Shown here in pieces: positions 1 to 8,616 of a stretch of 37,639 bases of DNA (positions are counted from its first letter, which is position 1; the number at the start of each line of letters is the position of its first letter). Position numbers and translations under genes: made by a program. The stretch lies in assembly GCA_903861005.1 (NCBI GenBank), contig CAIOSP010000033.1, positions 1 to 37,639 of the forward strand, written 5' to 3'. The notes beneath the pieces are model-generated. The model did no database searches. It was not told the origin of the DNA and saw nothing but the letters and a program-made list of their open reading frames with translations. Source of the DNA: an uncultured Pseudomonadota bacterium. Its GTDB lineage: Bacteria; Myxococcota_A; UBA796; GCA-2862545.

Positions 1-2
1 GC

Positions 3-380
3 AACAAACTTTACGTAGGCAACCTGCCTTATTCTTTCCGTGATGAAGATCTGCAACAAGCTTTTGCAGCACACGGTTCTGTATCCAGCGCAAAAGTCAT
101 GATGGAACGCGACACGGGTCGCTCCAAAGGCTTTGGCTTTGTGGAAATGGGAAGCGACGCCGAAGCGCAAACCGTCATCAATGAAATGAATGGTCAGCAA
201 TTTGGCGGTCGTGGCCTGGTGGTCAACGAAGCGCGGCCCATGGAGCCACGTCCTCCCCGTAGCGGCGGCTTCGGCGGCGGCGCAGGTGGTGGCGGCGGTG
301 GTTATGGCGGCGGCGGCGGTGGTCGCAGCGGCGGCGGCGGCGGCTACGGCGGCGGCGGCGGCGGCGGCGATCGCTGGTGA
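3..380 (+). CDS. Glycine-rich RRM RNA-binding protein (5' partial)
   Basis: A single RNA recognition motif followed by a Gly-rich tail; such small proteins bind single-stranded RNA and are often cold- or stress-induced. The reading frame is open from base 3, so the start codon lies outside the window, probably only one or two codons upstream. RNP2 is seen as LYVGNL and RNP1 as KGFGFVEM, both intact, and the last ~40 residues are nearly all Gly with Arg, Ser and Tyr. The RRM part (bases 1-240) is about 52% GC by hand count and uses codons such as AAA, TTT, CTT and GAA, unlike every other gene here. The protein closely resembles Burkholderiales RRM proteins as I remember them. Either the gene was transferred or the contig edge is chimeric, with the GGC-rich tail as a possible join. 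Confidence 0.9.
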   Translation, partial: NKLYVGNLPYSFRDEDLQQAFAAHGSVSSAKVMMERDTGRSKGFGFVEMGSDAEAQTVINEMNGQQFGGRGLVVNEARPMEPRPPRSGGFGGGAGGGGGGYGGGGGGRSGGGGGYGGGGGGGDRW

Positions 381-387
381 TGAGCTC

Positions 388-409
388 GGCGGCCCCCACT
401 AGGGCCGCC
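388..409 (+). terminator. GC-rich hairpin after the RRM gene
   Basis: A perfect 8-bp inverted repeat, GGCGGCCC / GGGCCGCC, with a 6-nt loop, starts 7 bases after the stop codon. The position fits a transcription terminator, but no T-run follows, so factor-independent termination is not assured. Confidence 0.5.
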
Positions 410-551
410 CGCCTGCTCGCCTCGGCCATGTGGTCGGGGCGGGCCTGACTCGGCGAAACCAGAGTCGAACCCAAGTCGAGTGACCCGCGCCCTGAGGCGT
501 GTGGCGCAGCCCTGCCCAGACGCGGCGGGCTTGGCCCGCAGCCGAACGAGG

Positions 552-663
552 CGTGGCGCCTAGGCGCGACGGCCGTGGCCCGCTGCGAGACGACGCGTGG
601 TGCCTATGCGCCCGCCGCGAGGGGCGTGGCCCGCTGCGGGAGGACCCGTGGTGCCTCCGCGCG
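552..663 (+). repeat. Short imperfect direct repeats in the RRM-dbpA gap
   Basis: The block CGTGG(C/T)GCCT followed by GCGC occurs at 552, 596 and 647, and CGTGGCCCGCTGCG occurs at 574 and again 51 bases later at 625. The copies are imperfect and lie between the RRM gene and the 3' end of dbpA. No gene is evident in 381-676; the repeats could form alternative hairpins downstream of dbpA, which reads in from the right. Confidence 0.5.
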
Positions 664-676
664 CGGACGCTATGCC

Positions 677-2077
677 CTACTCGACCAGCCGCGCCGCGAA
701 CTTGCGGCCCTTGAGCTTGCCGTCGTTGATGGCCCGCACCGCGGCGCGCGACACCGCGCGCGACACGGCCACGTACGAGAAGTGGTCGTGGATCTCGATC
801 TTGCCGACGTCGGTCGCGTTCAGGCCGCCGGCCTCGCCGGTGAGCGCGCCGAGGATGTCGCCGGGGCGGACCTTCTCCTTGCGACCGCCGGCGATCTGGA
901 TCGTGTCCATGCGCGCGTCACGCGCGATCACCGGGGCCTCGGTGGGCGTCTCCTGCGCGAGCTCGCCGACCTCCACGCGCTCCATCACCACGCCGGTGAG
1001 CTTCTCGAGCTGCGCGACGCGGGCCTCCTCGCGGGTGGTGGCGATCGACACGGTCAGGCCGGTCTTCCCTGCCCGCCCGGTGCGGCCGATGCGGTGCACG
1101 TAGATCTCAGGCTGGGGAGGCAGGTCGTAGTTCACGACCAGGTCGAGGTCCTTCACGTCCAGACCGCGCGCGGCCACGTCGGTGGCGACGAGCACGCGGG
1201 TGCTGGCGTTGCGGAAGCGCGCGAGGACGCGGTCGCGGTCGTACTGCTCCAGGTCGCCGTGCAGGGCGGCGGCGCTGACGCCTGCCTTGGTGAGCGTGCG
1301 CTCCACCTGCGCGACCGTGACCTTCATGTTCGCGAAGATCAGCGCGGACTCGTGCGGGTGGTTGGCGAGCACCCAAGCCAGGGCGGCGTCCTTGTCGGCG
1401 GGGTCGGCGACCACGAGCACCTGGCGGATCTGTCGCGTGTCCTCAGGCGCGGACTCCACCGTCACGCGGACCGGGTCGCGCTGGTAGCGGGAGCTCATCG
1501 CCTCAAACGTCTTGGGGAAGGTGGCGGAGAAGAACACGGTCTGACGCTCAGGCGGCGTGGCCGCGAGGATCGCCTCCATCTCGGCCTCAAAGCCCATGTC
1601 GAGCATGCGGTCCGCCTCGTCCAGGACGAGGGTCTCCACGCCGCGCAGGTCGAGCGTGCGCTTCTCCAGGTGGTCCAGGACACGACCGGGCGTGCCGACC
1701 GCGAGGTGGGCGCCGCGCCAGAGCGCGTGGGCCTGAGGGCGCAGCGCGGTCCCGCCCGCCAGCTCCAGCACCTGCAAGCCCTTGTGCCGGCGGCCGAGCC
1801 TGCGGATCTCGCGGGCGACCTGCGCGCACAGCTCGCGCGTGGGGCAGAGCACCAGGCCCTTGAGGTCGCGGCGCTCGGGGTCGAGGTTCTGCAGCATGGG
1901 CAGCGCGAACGCCGCCGTCTTGCCGCTGCCGGTCTTGGACTGCCCGATCAGGTCCTTGCCCTCGAGCAGCACCGGGATGCTCGCCGCCTGGATGGGCGTG
2001 AGCGAGGTGAAGCCCAGCTCGGCGATCACGGCGAGCAGGTCCGCGGACAGCGGCAGCGACTGGAAGTCCAAGTTCAT
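677..2077 (-). CDS. dbpA: ATP-dependent RNA helicase DbpA
   Basis: A DEAD-box RNA helicase of the DbpA subfamily, which remodels 23S rRNA around helix 92 during assembly of the large ribosomal subunit. The 466 residues carry the Q motif near 23-30, Walker A SKTGSGKT near 47-54, DEAD at 153-156, SAT at 184-186, and helicase-C motifs including ATDVAARGLD and HRIGRTGRAG. The last ~75 residues contain GGRKEKVRPGDILGAL, the hallmark of the DbpA-specific RNA-binding domain, so this is not RhlE or SrmB. Length matches E. coli DbpA (457). The ATG start has no clear Shine-Dalgarno sequence. It lies 83 bases downstream of the ABC exporter gene on the same strand. Confidence 0.95.
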   Translation of the reverse strand: MNLDFQSLPLSADLLAVIAELGFTSLTPIQAASIPVLLEGKDLIGQSKTGSGKTAAFALPMLQNLDPERRDLKGLVLCPTRELCAQVAREIRRLGRRHKGLQVLELAGGTALRPQAHALWRGAHLAVGTPGRVLDHLEKRTLDLRGVETLVLDEADRMLDMGFEAEMEAILAATPPERQTVFFSATFPKTFEAMSSRYQRDPVRVTVESAPEDTRQIRQVLVVADPADKDAALAWVLANHPHESALIFANMKVTVAQVERTLTKAGVSAAALHGDLEQYDRDRVLARFRNASTRVLVATDVAARGLDVKDLDLVVNYDLPPQPEIYVHRIGRTGRAGKTGLTVSIATTREEARVAQLEKLTGVVMERVEVGELAQETPTEAPVIARDARMDTIQIAGGRKEKVRPGDILGALTGEAGGLNATDVGKIEIHDHFSYVAVSRAVSRAAVRAINDGKLKGRKFAARLVE

Positions 2078-2160
2078 CAGGGGCAGATCCGAGCGTCCAA
2101 GGAGCGAGCGACGCCGCGCCCCCTATCCCGTCGGGTCCGCCCCGGACGGCGCAGGCCCGA

Positions 2161-3948
2161 TCAACGGTACCCGGCCGCCTGGAGCGTGAACAGGCGCGCG
2201 TACGTGCCGCCCGACGCCATCAGCGCCTCGTGGCTGCCGCGCTCTTGGATGCGCCCGCCGTCGATCACCAAGATCTCGTCGGCCAGGCGGACGGTGGAGA
2301 AGCGGTGGCTGATGAGGATCGCCATGCGACCGACGGCCGCCTCGCGCAGGCGCACGAAGAGCTGGGCCTCGGCGTCGGCGTCCATCGCGGAGGTGGGCTC
2401 GTCGAGCACGAGCAGATCGGCGTCGATGCGGAGGAAGGCGCGCGCGAGCGCGATGCGCTGCCACTGGCCGCCGGACAGGTCCACGCCGCCCTTGAACCAT
2501 TGGCCGAGCCGCGTCTCCAGGCCGGCGGGCAGCTCCTTCACCACGTCGGACGCGAGCCCGCGCTCGGCGGCCGCCTCGCGCGCGCCGGGCAGATCGGCGC
2601 GGGTCAGATCGCCCAGGCCGATGTTGTCACCGGCGGTGAGCTGGTAGCGGGCGAAGTCCTGCATGACCGCGCCGATGCGCTGACGCAGCGCGCCGTGGTC
2701 CCACTCGCGCAGGTCCAGGCCGTCGAGCGTGACGCGGCCGCGCGTCGGCTCGTACAGGCGCGTCAGCAGCTTGATCAGCGTGCTCTTCCCCGAGCCGTTT
2801 GGCCCGACCAGCGCGAGCGCTGAGCCCGGCCGCAGGTGGAGCGTGATGTCGGCGAGCGCGGCGCGGGTGGCGCCCGGGTAGGCGAACGAGACGTCCTCAA
2901 AGCGGATGCCGTCCCCCGGGATGGGGCCGACCTTGGCGCTGCCCGTGCGCGCGCGCACCGGCGTGGCCAGGAACGTCGCGAGCGTGGACAGGTACAGGCG
3001 GTCCTCGACGAGGCCGCTGGCAGCCTGCACCAAGCCAGAGAGCGTGCCCTGCCCCTGCCGGAAGGCCATCAGGTACAGGGTCATGTCGCCGATGCCGATC
3101 CTGCCCTGCACGGCGTCCCAGGCGATCCACGCGTAGACGCCGTAGAACACAGCCACGCCCACCAGGCTCAGGCCCAGGCCGACGGACTCTCGGCGAATCG
3201 CGAGACGGCGGTCCTCCCCCGCGAGGCGGTCGTAGATCGCCTGGTAGCGGTCGAGGAACCAGTCGCCGAGCCCGTAGAGCATGACCTCCTTGGCGTAGTC
3301 CTCCCGCGTCAGGACGGTCTCGTAGTAGGCCTGCTCCCGACTGTCGGGCGAGCGCCAGTTGAACAGGCGGAAGCCCTCTTTGGCAAAGCGGGTCTGGTGG
3401 ATGAAGTTGGGTGCGGCCACGACCAGGAGGACGGCAGCCGCCCCCCACGAGAAGCGCACCAGCAGCGACGCCGAGCCCAGCAAGGCCAAGCCAAGCTGCA
3501 CGAAGGTCAGCAGGCGGCGGACCATGGACAGCGGGCGGGTGCTGGCCTCGCGGCGGGCGCGGGTGAGGCTGTCGTAGAAGGCCGCGTCCTCAAAGTGCGA
3601 CAGGTCGAGGGTGAGCACCTTGTCGAGGATCGAGCGGTTGACCCGGTGGCCAAGCTGAGTGCGGAGCAGGCCCTGCGCCAGCCCGTTGCCGACCGACGCC
3701 GCCGTGGCGAGCACCGTGAACGCGGCCTCCATCAACAAGGCGCGGGTGGCCGCGGCCACGTCGTGCGCGACGACCGCGTCCACGATGAGCTTTCCGACCC
3801 ACACCATCGCGGTGGGCAGCAACCCGGACACGACCGTCAAGACGATGAGCGCGACGCTCAGGCCGGGCCCCGAGGACCACACCAACACAGCGGCTCTTCG
3901 GATGTCGGGCCACCAGCCCTCATCCACCGCGACTTCCTTAGCGGGCAT
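2161..3948 (-). CDS. ABC exporter, fused membrane and ATPase domains
   Basis: A half-transporter of the ABC exporter type (595 residues) that would act as a dimer in the inner membrane. Residues ~20-330 form the six-helix transmembrane domain. The nucleotide-binding domain follows, with Walker A GPNGSGKST at 382-390, signature LSGGQ at 491-495, Walker B LLVLDEP at 512-518 and the H-loop SHR at 547-549. All catalytic motifs are present, so it should hydrolyse ATP. The substrate cannot be read from the sequence; lipids, peptides or drugs are all possible for this family. The ATG is preceded by AGGAG at 6-base spacing. It is divergent from the chalcone-isomerase-like gene at 4075 and may be cotranscribed with dbpA. 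Confidence 0.93.
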   Translation of the reverse strand: MPAKEVAVDEGWWPDIRRAAVLVWSSGPGLSVALIVLTVVSGLLPTAMVWVGKLIVDAVVAHDVAAATRALLMEAAFTVLATAASVGNGLAQGLLRTQLGHRVNRSILDKVLTLDLSHFEDAAFYDSLTRARREASTRPLSMVRRLLTFVQLGLALLGSASLLVRFSWGAAAVLLVVAAPNFIHQTRFAKEGFRLFNWRSPDSREQAYYETVLTREDYAKEVMLYGLGDWFLDRYQAIYDRLAGEDRRLAIRRESVGLGLSLVGVAVFYGVYAWIAWDAVQGRIGIGDMTLYLMAFRQGQGTLSGLVQAASGLVEDRLYLSTLATFLATPVRARTGSAKVGPIPGDGIRFEDVSFAYPGATRAALADITLHLRPGSALALVGPNGSGKSTLIKLLTRLYEPTRGRVTLDGLDLREWDHGALRQRIGAVMQDFARYQLTAGDNIGLGDLTRADLPGAREAAAERGLASDVVKELPAGLETRLGQWFKGGVDLSGGQWQRIALARAFLRIDADLLVLDEPTSAMDADAEAQLFVRLREAAVGRMAILISHRFSTVRLADEILVIDGGRIQERGSHEALMASGGTYARLFTLQAAGYR

Positions 3949-4074
3949 CCACGCTCCTGGGCGTCCACCCTACACACGCGCGCGGTTTGAAACAGGGGAA
4001 GATCGGAATGCGTGCCCGTGTTGTCGACCATGTTACCCGCAACGTGCAACGTCACAGAACGTCAAGGAGCCCCC

Positions 4075-4617
4075 ATGTTCGCAGTCCTCCTCTCTGGTCT
4101 CCTCTCCATCGCCCAGGCGGGCACCCTCGCCGGCGTCACCGTCCCCGACACCGCCACGGTCGGTGGCCAGGCCCTCGTGCTCAACGGCATGGGCCTGCGC
4201 GAGAAGTTCTTCTTCGACATCTACGTCGGCAGCCTCTACCTCCCGACCAAGACCACCTCGTCCACCACGGCCATCACGGAGGACACCGCCAAGCGCATCA
4301 CGATGTCCTTCATCTACGGCAAGGTCACCAAGGACCAGGTGAACGAGGCCTTCGACGAGGCGCTCGCCAACCAAGCGGACAAGGCCGCCGCCCTCAAGGA
4401 CCGCTTCGAGAAGCTCAAGGGCTGGATGGGCGACATCCTCAGCGGCGAGTCCATGCAGTACGACTACGTCCCCGGCACCGGCACCACCGTGACCGTCAAG
4501 GGCGTGGTCAAGGGCACCATCGAGGGCAAGGACTTCATGGAGGCGCTGTGGAGCGTCTACATCGGCCCGAAGCCCGCCACCGCGGCCCTCAAGGCCGGCA
4601 TGCTCGGCGGCAACTGA
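4075..4617 (+). CDS. Exported chalcone isomerase-like protein
   Basis: A 180-residue protein of the bacterial chalcone-isomerase-like family (periplasmic relatives of plant chalcone isomerase, with no demonstrated isomerase activity in most bacteria). An N-terminal signal peptide (MFAVLLSGLLSIAQA) is followed by the family pattern LNGMGLREKFFFDIYVGSLY, a central helical region and a C-terminal segment with ALWSVYIGPKP. An upstream in-frame ATG at 4012 is unlikely to be used: the start at 4075 has AAGGAG five bases upstream and begins exactly at the signal peptide. It stands alone between a divergent exporter and a convergent iron-sulfur gene. The biochemical role is unknown; fatty-acid or aromatic ligand binding is only a guess from the fold. 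Confidence 0.88.
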   Translation: MFAVLLSGLLSIAQAGTLAGVTVPDTATVGGQALVLNGMGLREKFFFDIYVGSLYLPTKTTSSTTAITEDTAKRITMSFIYGKVTKDQVNEAFDEALANQADKAAALKDRFEKLKGWMGDILSGESMQYDYVPGTGTTVTVKGVVKGTIEGKDFMEALWSVYIGPKPATAALKAGMLGGN

Positions 4618-4628
4618 TCCGCGTGGGC

Positions 4629-4650
4629 GGGGAGCGCACGGCGCGTCCCC
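4629..4650. terminator. Hairpin between two convergent genes
   Basis: GGGG, one base, GCGC, a 3-nt loop, GCGC, two bases, CCCC: a near-perfect stem in the 43-base gap between the stop codons at 4617 (+) and 4661 (-). It could serve both strands. No T-run is present. Confidence 0.45.
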
Positions 4651-4660
4651 TGCCCCGGAC

Positions 4661-5299
4661 TCACTCCGACTTCCAGCCCACCTTGCCGTGGGTGCCGTCG
4701 CAGTAAGGCTTGTTCGCAGACTGACCGCACCGGCACAGGAAGGCCTTGGTGGTGCGGTTGGTGGTGCGGCCCGTGCCCGACACGACCTCCACGTTGCCCA
4801 TGGCCATCAGCGGGCCGTTCTTGATCGACGTGATCGAGAGCGGGCCCGCGCGCTCGGCGAGCGGCTCGGAGGTCTGCGTCGCGGGCTCCCCCGTGGCGAT
4901 GAACTCGGCGCCGGCGTGGCTGCCGTCGCAGTAGGGCTTGTTCTTGGAGGAGCCGCACCGGCACAGGGTGACGCGGGTGCCGACCGACTGGCCGTCCAGC
5001 ACGAGGTCGGCGTGGATGGCCACCGGGCCGTTCTCGCGCACGCGCGCGAGGTTCACGATCGGCGGCGCCTCCTGCTTGCCACCATCCAGCCGCTCGACCG
5101 CGATCGCGCCCGACGGGCACGCCGCCGCCAGCGCCATCAGCTCGTCCGGCGTGGCGCGGTCGGGGTGGATCCACTCGCCCGCCACGTTGGGGACGAACAC
5201 ATCCGGCCTGCCCAGGACGCACTGCCGGGAGTGGATGCACTTCTTGGCCTCGAAACGGATCACGGCGCGTTCGCCGCGGACCTCTTCCACCGCGCTCAT
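4661..5299 (-). CDS. Ferredoxin-like plus double CDGSH iron-sulfur protein
   Basis: A 212-residue protein made of three iron-sulfur modules. Residues ~12-70 match the small (4Fe-4S)-binding domain of the Fer4_19 type, with Cys21, Cys27 and Cys61 in CPSGA. Two CDGSH domains follow, each binding a 2Fe-2S cluster through three Cys and one His: Cys113, Cys115, Cys124, His128 and Cys189, Cys191, Cys200, His204. No signal peptide or membrane segment is present, so it is probably cytoplasmic. CDGSH proteins act in redox sensing or cluster transfer; the partner here is unknown. The start ATG has AGGTGA five bases upstream. The desaturase gene upstream on the same strand (139-base gap) needs electrons, so a supporting redox role is conceivable but unproven. 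Confidence 0.9.
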   Translation of the reverse strand: MSAVEEVRGERAVIRFEAKKCIHSRQCVLGRPDVFVPNVAGEWIHPDRATPDELMALAAACPSGAIAVERLDGGKQEAPPIVNLARVRENGPVAIHADLVLDGQSVGTRVTLCRCGSSKNKPYCDGSHAGAEFIATGEPATQTSEPLAERAGPLSITSIKNGPLMAMGNVEVVSGTGRTTNRTTKAFLCRCGQSANKPYCDGTHGKVGWKSE

Positions 5300-5438
5300 G
5301 GTTTCACCTCGTGCTGCCGATATCGCTCGGATGGCGGCAAGCCAGCTCGCGCGAGGTCACGGTCTGCCACGGCCCGTCACGCGACGCGAGGCGGCGTTCG
5401 TCGCGGGTGCGCGGGTCCACCGACTCGAAAGGCGCGCG

Positions 5439-6530
5439 CTACGCGGCGGCGCGATCCGGCGCGACGTAGACCTTCATGGTCTCAGCGCCCACCATGATCC
5501 GCACCGTCTTGTACGTGCGCATCCACACCGACTGCTGCACGTAGGGCACGCCGTGGCGCTCGCAGATCGCCTTCACGCGTGGCTGCGCGCGGGCGTAGGC
5601 GCGCATGGACATGTCGGGCCACAGGTGGTGCTCGATCTGGTAGTTCAGGTAGCCGTGGAGGAAGTCGTTGACCTCGCCGCCGGTCCGGAAGTTGGCCGAG
5701 CCCAACACCTGCCGCAGGAAGAACTCACCCTTGTTCGAGGTGGGCTCCGTGAAGCGGTACAGGTCGTCGCCCGCATGGTTGGGCACGATGACCATGAAGC
5801 TGTGCAGGTTGGTCAGCAGCTCGGCGAGCACCAGATTGATCAGCATGCTCAACGACGCCCAGGCGCCCAGCGGCAGCACGAGCAGCGGCAGCCCCACGAA
5901 GGTGAGCCCGAAGTACGGCAGGTAGCTCTTGAGCCACACGTCGCGGCCGCTGACCGTTCGCGGGTCCCAGCTGCGGACGTTGCGGGGCAGATCGGGGCGC
6001 TTGTCGTCAACGCGGTTCCACTCGGCGATGGTGTTGGGCGCGTAGTACGCCCACTTCCAGCCCAGCGCCGCGATGAACACGAACGCGTAGCGCACCGGCA
6101 TCGGCCAGCCCGACTCGCGCAGCCAGCCCATGTTCTCCTCGACTAGGTCGGGATCACGGGCCTCGTTGAGCCGGTAGTGGTGCAGGAGGTTGTGCTCGTG
6201 CTTCCAGGCACCCGGCAGCAGCCAGTCGAACCAGTCGAGCAGGCGCCGGCCGCCCTCACCAAAGGTCTTGCCGGCGGGGCCGTCGAGGCGGTCGTAGCCG
6301 CGGTGGCAGACGTGGTGTCCGATCATCGTCCACCGCGCGAACAGCCCGGTGCTGATCAGCACCGCGCTGAGGGGGTTGGGCGCGATCCACGCGGTGCCCA
6401 GCCCCACGACCGTGCAGGCCGTGGCGAACGCGCGCACCCGACCGAGGTGCACCAGATCGGCGGGGCCGGACTCCTCTCGGAGCTCGGCGCCCAGCTTCTG
6501 GATGTCCACGACAAAACCCTCGATGTTCAT
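5439..6530 (-). CDS. Membrane fatty acid desaturase
   Basis: A 363-residue integral-membrane di-iron desaturase that would introduce double bonds into acyl chains of membrane lipids. All three histidine boxes are present: HHVCH at 72-76, HEHNLLHH at 111-118 and QIEHH at 298-302. The Gln at the start of box 3 resembles front-end-type desaturases, but there is no fused cytochrome b5 domain, so electrons must come from a separate ferredoxin or similar carrier. Several hydrophobic segments lie between the boxes. It starts only 10 bases after the M13 peptidase stop, which suggests cotranscription. Regiospecificity cannot be inferred. Confidence 0.92.
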   Translation of the reverse strand: MNIEGFVVDIQKLGAELREESGPADLVHLGRVRAFATACTVVGLGTAWIAPNPLSAVLISTGLFARWTMIGHHVCHRGYDRLDGPAGKTFGEGGRRLLDWFDWLLPGAWKHEHNLLHHYRLNEARDPDLVEENMGWLRESGWPMPVRYAFVFIAALGWKWAYYAPNTIAEWNRVDDKRPDLPRNVRSWDPRTVSGRDVWLKSYLPYFGLTFVGLPLLVLPLGAWASLSMLINLVLAELLTNLHSFMVIVPNHAGDDLYRFTEPTSNKGEFFLRQVLGSANFRTGGEVNDFLHGYLNYQIEHHLWPDMSMRAYARAQPRVKAICERHGVPYVQQSVWMRTYKTVRIMVGAETMKVYVAPDRAAA

Positions 6531-6540
6531 CGCGCCCCGA

Positions 6541-8565
6541 TTACCAGACCGAGCAGGTCTCGGACGGCTTCATGGGGGAGCCGTTCGAGCACTGGAAGGC
6601 CTCGCCGAACGCCGGGAGGTTGGCGAGCGGGATGTTCACGCGCACCTTGGGTGGCGAGTGCGGATCCGTGCGCGCGCGGAGGGCTTCGACCTCGGGTGTG
6701 GCGATGCTGCACCAGCTCTGCGCGTAGGACACGAAGAAGAGCTGCTCGGGCGTGAACCCGGCCAGGCCCTGCTCGCTGTTGCCTCGCGCCTTCCACGCCT
6801 CAAACGCGGTGATGGCGAGCTTGATGCCGCCGTTGTCCGCGATGTTCTCACCGAGGGTGAGCTGGCCGTTGAGGTTGTTGCCGGGCGACACCTCGACCTT
6901 GCTGTACTGGTCGACGATGCACTGCGCGCGCTCCTCGAAGCTCTTCACGATGTCGGCGGTCCACCACGCCTTGAGCGATCCGTCGCCCGCGAACTTGCGG
7001 CCGTCGTCGTCAAAGCCGTGAGTGACCTCGTGGCCCATCACCATGCCCATCGCGCCGTAGTTCATGGACGTGGGGAACGCGGCGCTGAAGAACGGCGGCT
7101 GCAGGATGCCCGCGGGGAACACGATCTCGTTCCACGACGGGTTGTAGTAGGCGTTGACCGTGGGAGGGGTCATGAACCACTCCGACTTGTCCACCTTGGC
7201 GCCGACCTTCTTGAGATCGTCCTTGAGGTTCCACTGCGCGACCGCCACCGCGTTGGCGTACAGGTCGGTGCCGACGGTCAGACCGTCGTAGATCTCCAGG
7301 GTGTCGGCGTAGCCGATCTTGTTGGAGATGGACTTGAGCTTGTCGAGCGCGGCGGCGCGGGTGGCGTCGTCCATCCACTCCAGATCCGGCAGGCCCGCCT
7401 CGAATGCCGCCTCCACGTCGTGGATCATGACGAGCGCCTTCTCCTTGCTCTCCCCGGCGAACGCGCGGTCGATGTAGGCCTTGCCGAGCAGGTCGCCGAG
7501 CGCGCCGTCGGTGCGGTCCACGCAGCGCTTCCAGCGGTCCTGCTGGACCTTCTGACCGGCCAGGCGCAGGCCGTAGAACTCGAAGTTGGCCTTGTCCATG
7601 TCGGAGGACAGCAGGCTGGCGGCGCTGCTGACCACGTGCCAGCGCAAGTAGGCCTTGAGGTCGTCGTTGGACGTCTTCTTGAGCAGCTTGCCGAGGCCCT
7701 TGAAGAAGTCGGGCGTCATCACGTTGAAGCGCTCAGCGGGCACGCCGTAGGCGGCCATCAGCTCCTTCCAGGGGATGTTCTTGGCCAGCTTGGACAGGCC
7801 CTTGAGGTCGGCCGGGTTGTTGAGCTTGGCGGCGTCGCGCATCTGGTCCGGCGCCTTGGAGACGGCGGCGATCGCGGTCTCGACGCGGAGGACGGCGTCG
7901 GCGTCGGTCGCGGGGCGGCCGACAAACGCGAGCATGCGCGCCACGTGGGCGGTGTAGTCGACGAGCAGCTTCTTCCCGTCGTCATCCTTGGGGAAGTAGT
8001 AGTTGCGCTCGGGCAGGCCCAGGCCGCCCTGGCCCAAGTGCATGACGTAGGTGTTCGGGTCGGACAGGTCGCTGTCGACGTAGGCGCCGAACAGCGCGTC
8101 GGCGAGCGGCAGCTTGGGCAGCAGGGTCGCCAGGTCCGCGGTGCCGGTGAGCGCGTCGATGGCGGCCAGCTGGTCCGCGAGGGGCTTCACGCCCGCCGCG
8201 TCGACCGCGGAAGTGTCCATGCACGACTTGTAGTAGGTGCCCAGGCGCGGGTCGGTGGTGCCGCCGCCAGCCGCCGCCTCGTCGAGGACGGTGCGGAGGA
8301 CCTCCTGGTTGCGATCGTCGATCGCCGAGAAGCCGCGGCCGTAGACGGCGCGGTCGGCGGGGAGCGGCGTGTTCTTCACCCAGCCGCCGCAGGCGAACTG
8401 GTAGAAGTCGGTGCAGGCGAAGACCGAGCGGTCCAACGCGGACTCGATCTGGGACGCGAGGATCGCGCGATCACCACCGTCGGCGGCCTGCACGGGGGCA
8501 GAGTCCGCGGCGAGGGCGGCCAGGGTCACGGCGGTCGGCACGAGCAGCAGCGAGCGGAGCGTCAT
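6541..8565 (-). CDS. M13 family (neprilysin/PepO-like) zinc metallopeptidase
   Basis: A 674-residue exported endopeptidase of family M13. It begins with a signal peptide (cleavage near VQA at residues ~25-27), then an M13 N-terminal domain (CTDFYQFACGGW near 51-62). The catalytic domain has the zinc motif HEVTH at 512-516 and the third ligand in ENIAD at 573-577. The end, CSVW, fits the conserved CxxW terminus of the family. All catalytic residues are present. It probably degrades peptides in the periplasm or outside the cell. The ATG has GGAGG about 4 bases upstream. It sits 51 bases after rlmB and 10 bases before the desaturase on the same strand. Confidence 0.95.
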   Translation of the reverse strand: MTLRSLLLVPTAVTLAALAADSAPVQAADGGDRAILASQIESALDRSVFACTDFYQFACGGWVKNTPLPADRAVYGRGFSAIDDRNQEVLRTVLDEAAAGGGTTDPRLGTYYKSCMDTSAVDAAGVKPLADQLAAIDALTGTADLATLLPKLPLADALFGAYVDSDLSDPNTYVMHLGQGGLGLPERNYYFPKDDDGKKLLVDYTAHVARMLAFVGRPATDADAVLRVETAIAAVSKAPDQMRDAAKLNNPADLKGLSKLAKNIPWKELMAAYGVPAERFNVMTPDFFKGLGKLLKKTSNDDLKAYLRWHVVSSAASLLSSDMDKANFEFYGLRLAGQKVQQDRWKRCVDRTDGALGDLLGKAYIDRAFAGESKEKALVMIHDVEAAFEAGLPDLEWMDDATRAAALDKLKSISNKIGYADTLEIYDGLTVGTDLYANAVAVAQWNLKDDLKKVGAKVDKSEWFMTPPTVNAYYNPSWNEIVFPAGILQPPFFSAAFPTSMNYGAMGMVMGHEVTHGFDDDGRKFAGDGSLKAWWTADIVKSFEERAQCIVDQYSKVEVSPGNNLNGQLTLGENIADNGGIKLAITAFEAWKARGNSEQGLAGFTPEQLFFVSYAQSWCSIATPEVEALRARTDPHSPPKVRVNIPLANLPAFGEAFQCSNGSPMKPSETCSVW

Positions 8566-8616
8566 CCATCCTCCAAAGGGTGGGCCCCGCTAACGTCTAG
8601 ACGCGTCGAGCGGATG

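Noticed and set aside
448-472. A T-loop-like sequence (minus strand GGTTCGACTC) suggesting a tRNA
   Set aside because: The flanking bases do not form a T-stem and no acceptor or anticodon arms can be placed around it.
575-2647. A 690-codon plus-strand open frame opposite dbpA and the ABC exporter
   Set aside because: It is a shadow of the GC-rich minus-strand genes: its sequence is low-complexity Arg/Ala/Gly/His and matches no family, while both minus-strand genes have full sets of motifs.
8594-8603. Palindrome CGTCTAGACG between rlmB and the M13 gene
   Set aside because: It is a short 10-base palindrome in a 51-base gap; similar ones occur by chance and there is no supporting promoter element.
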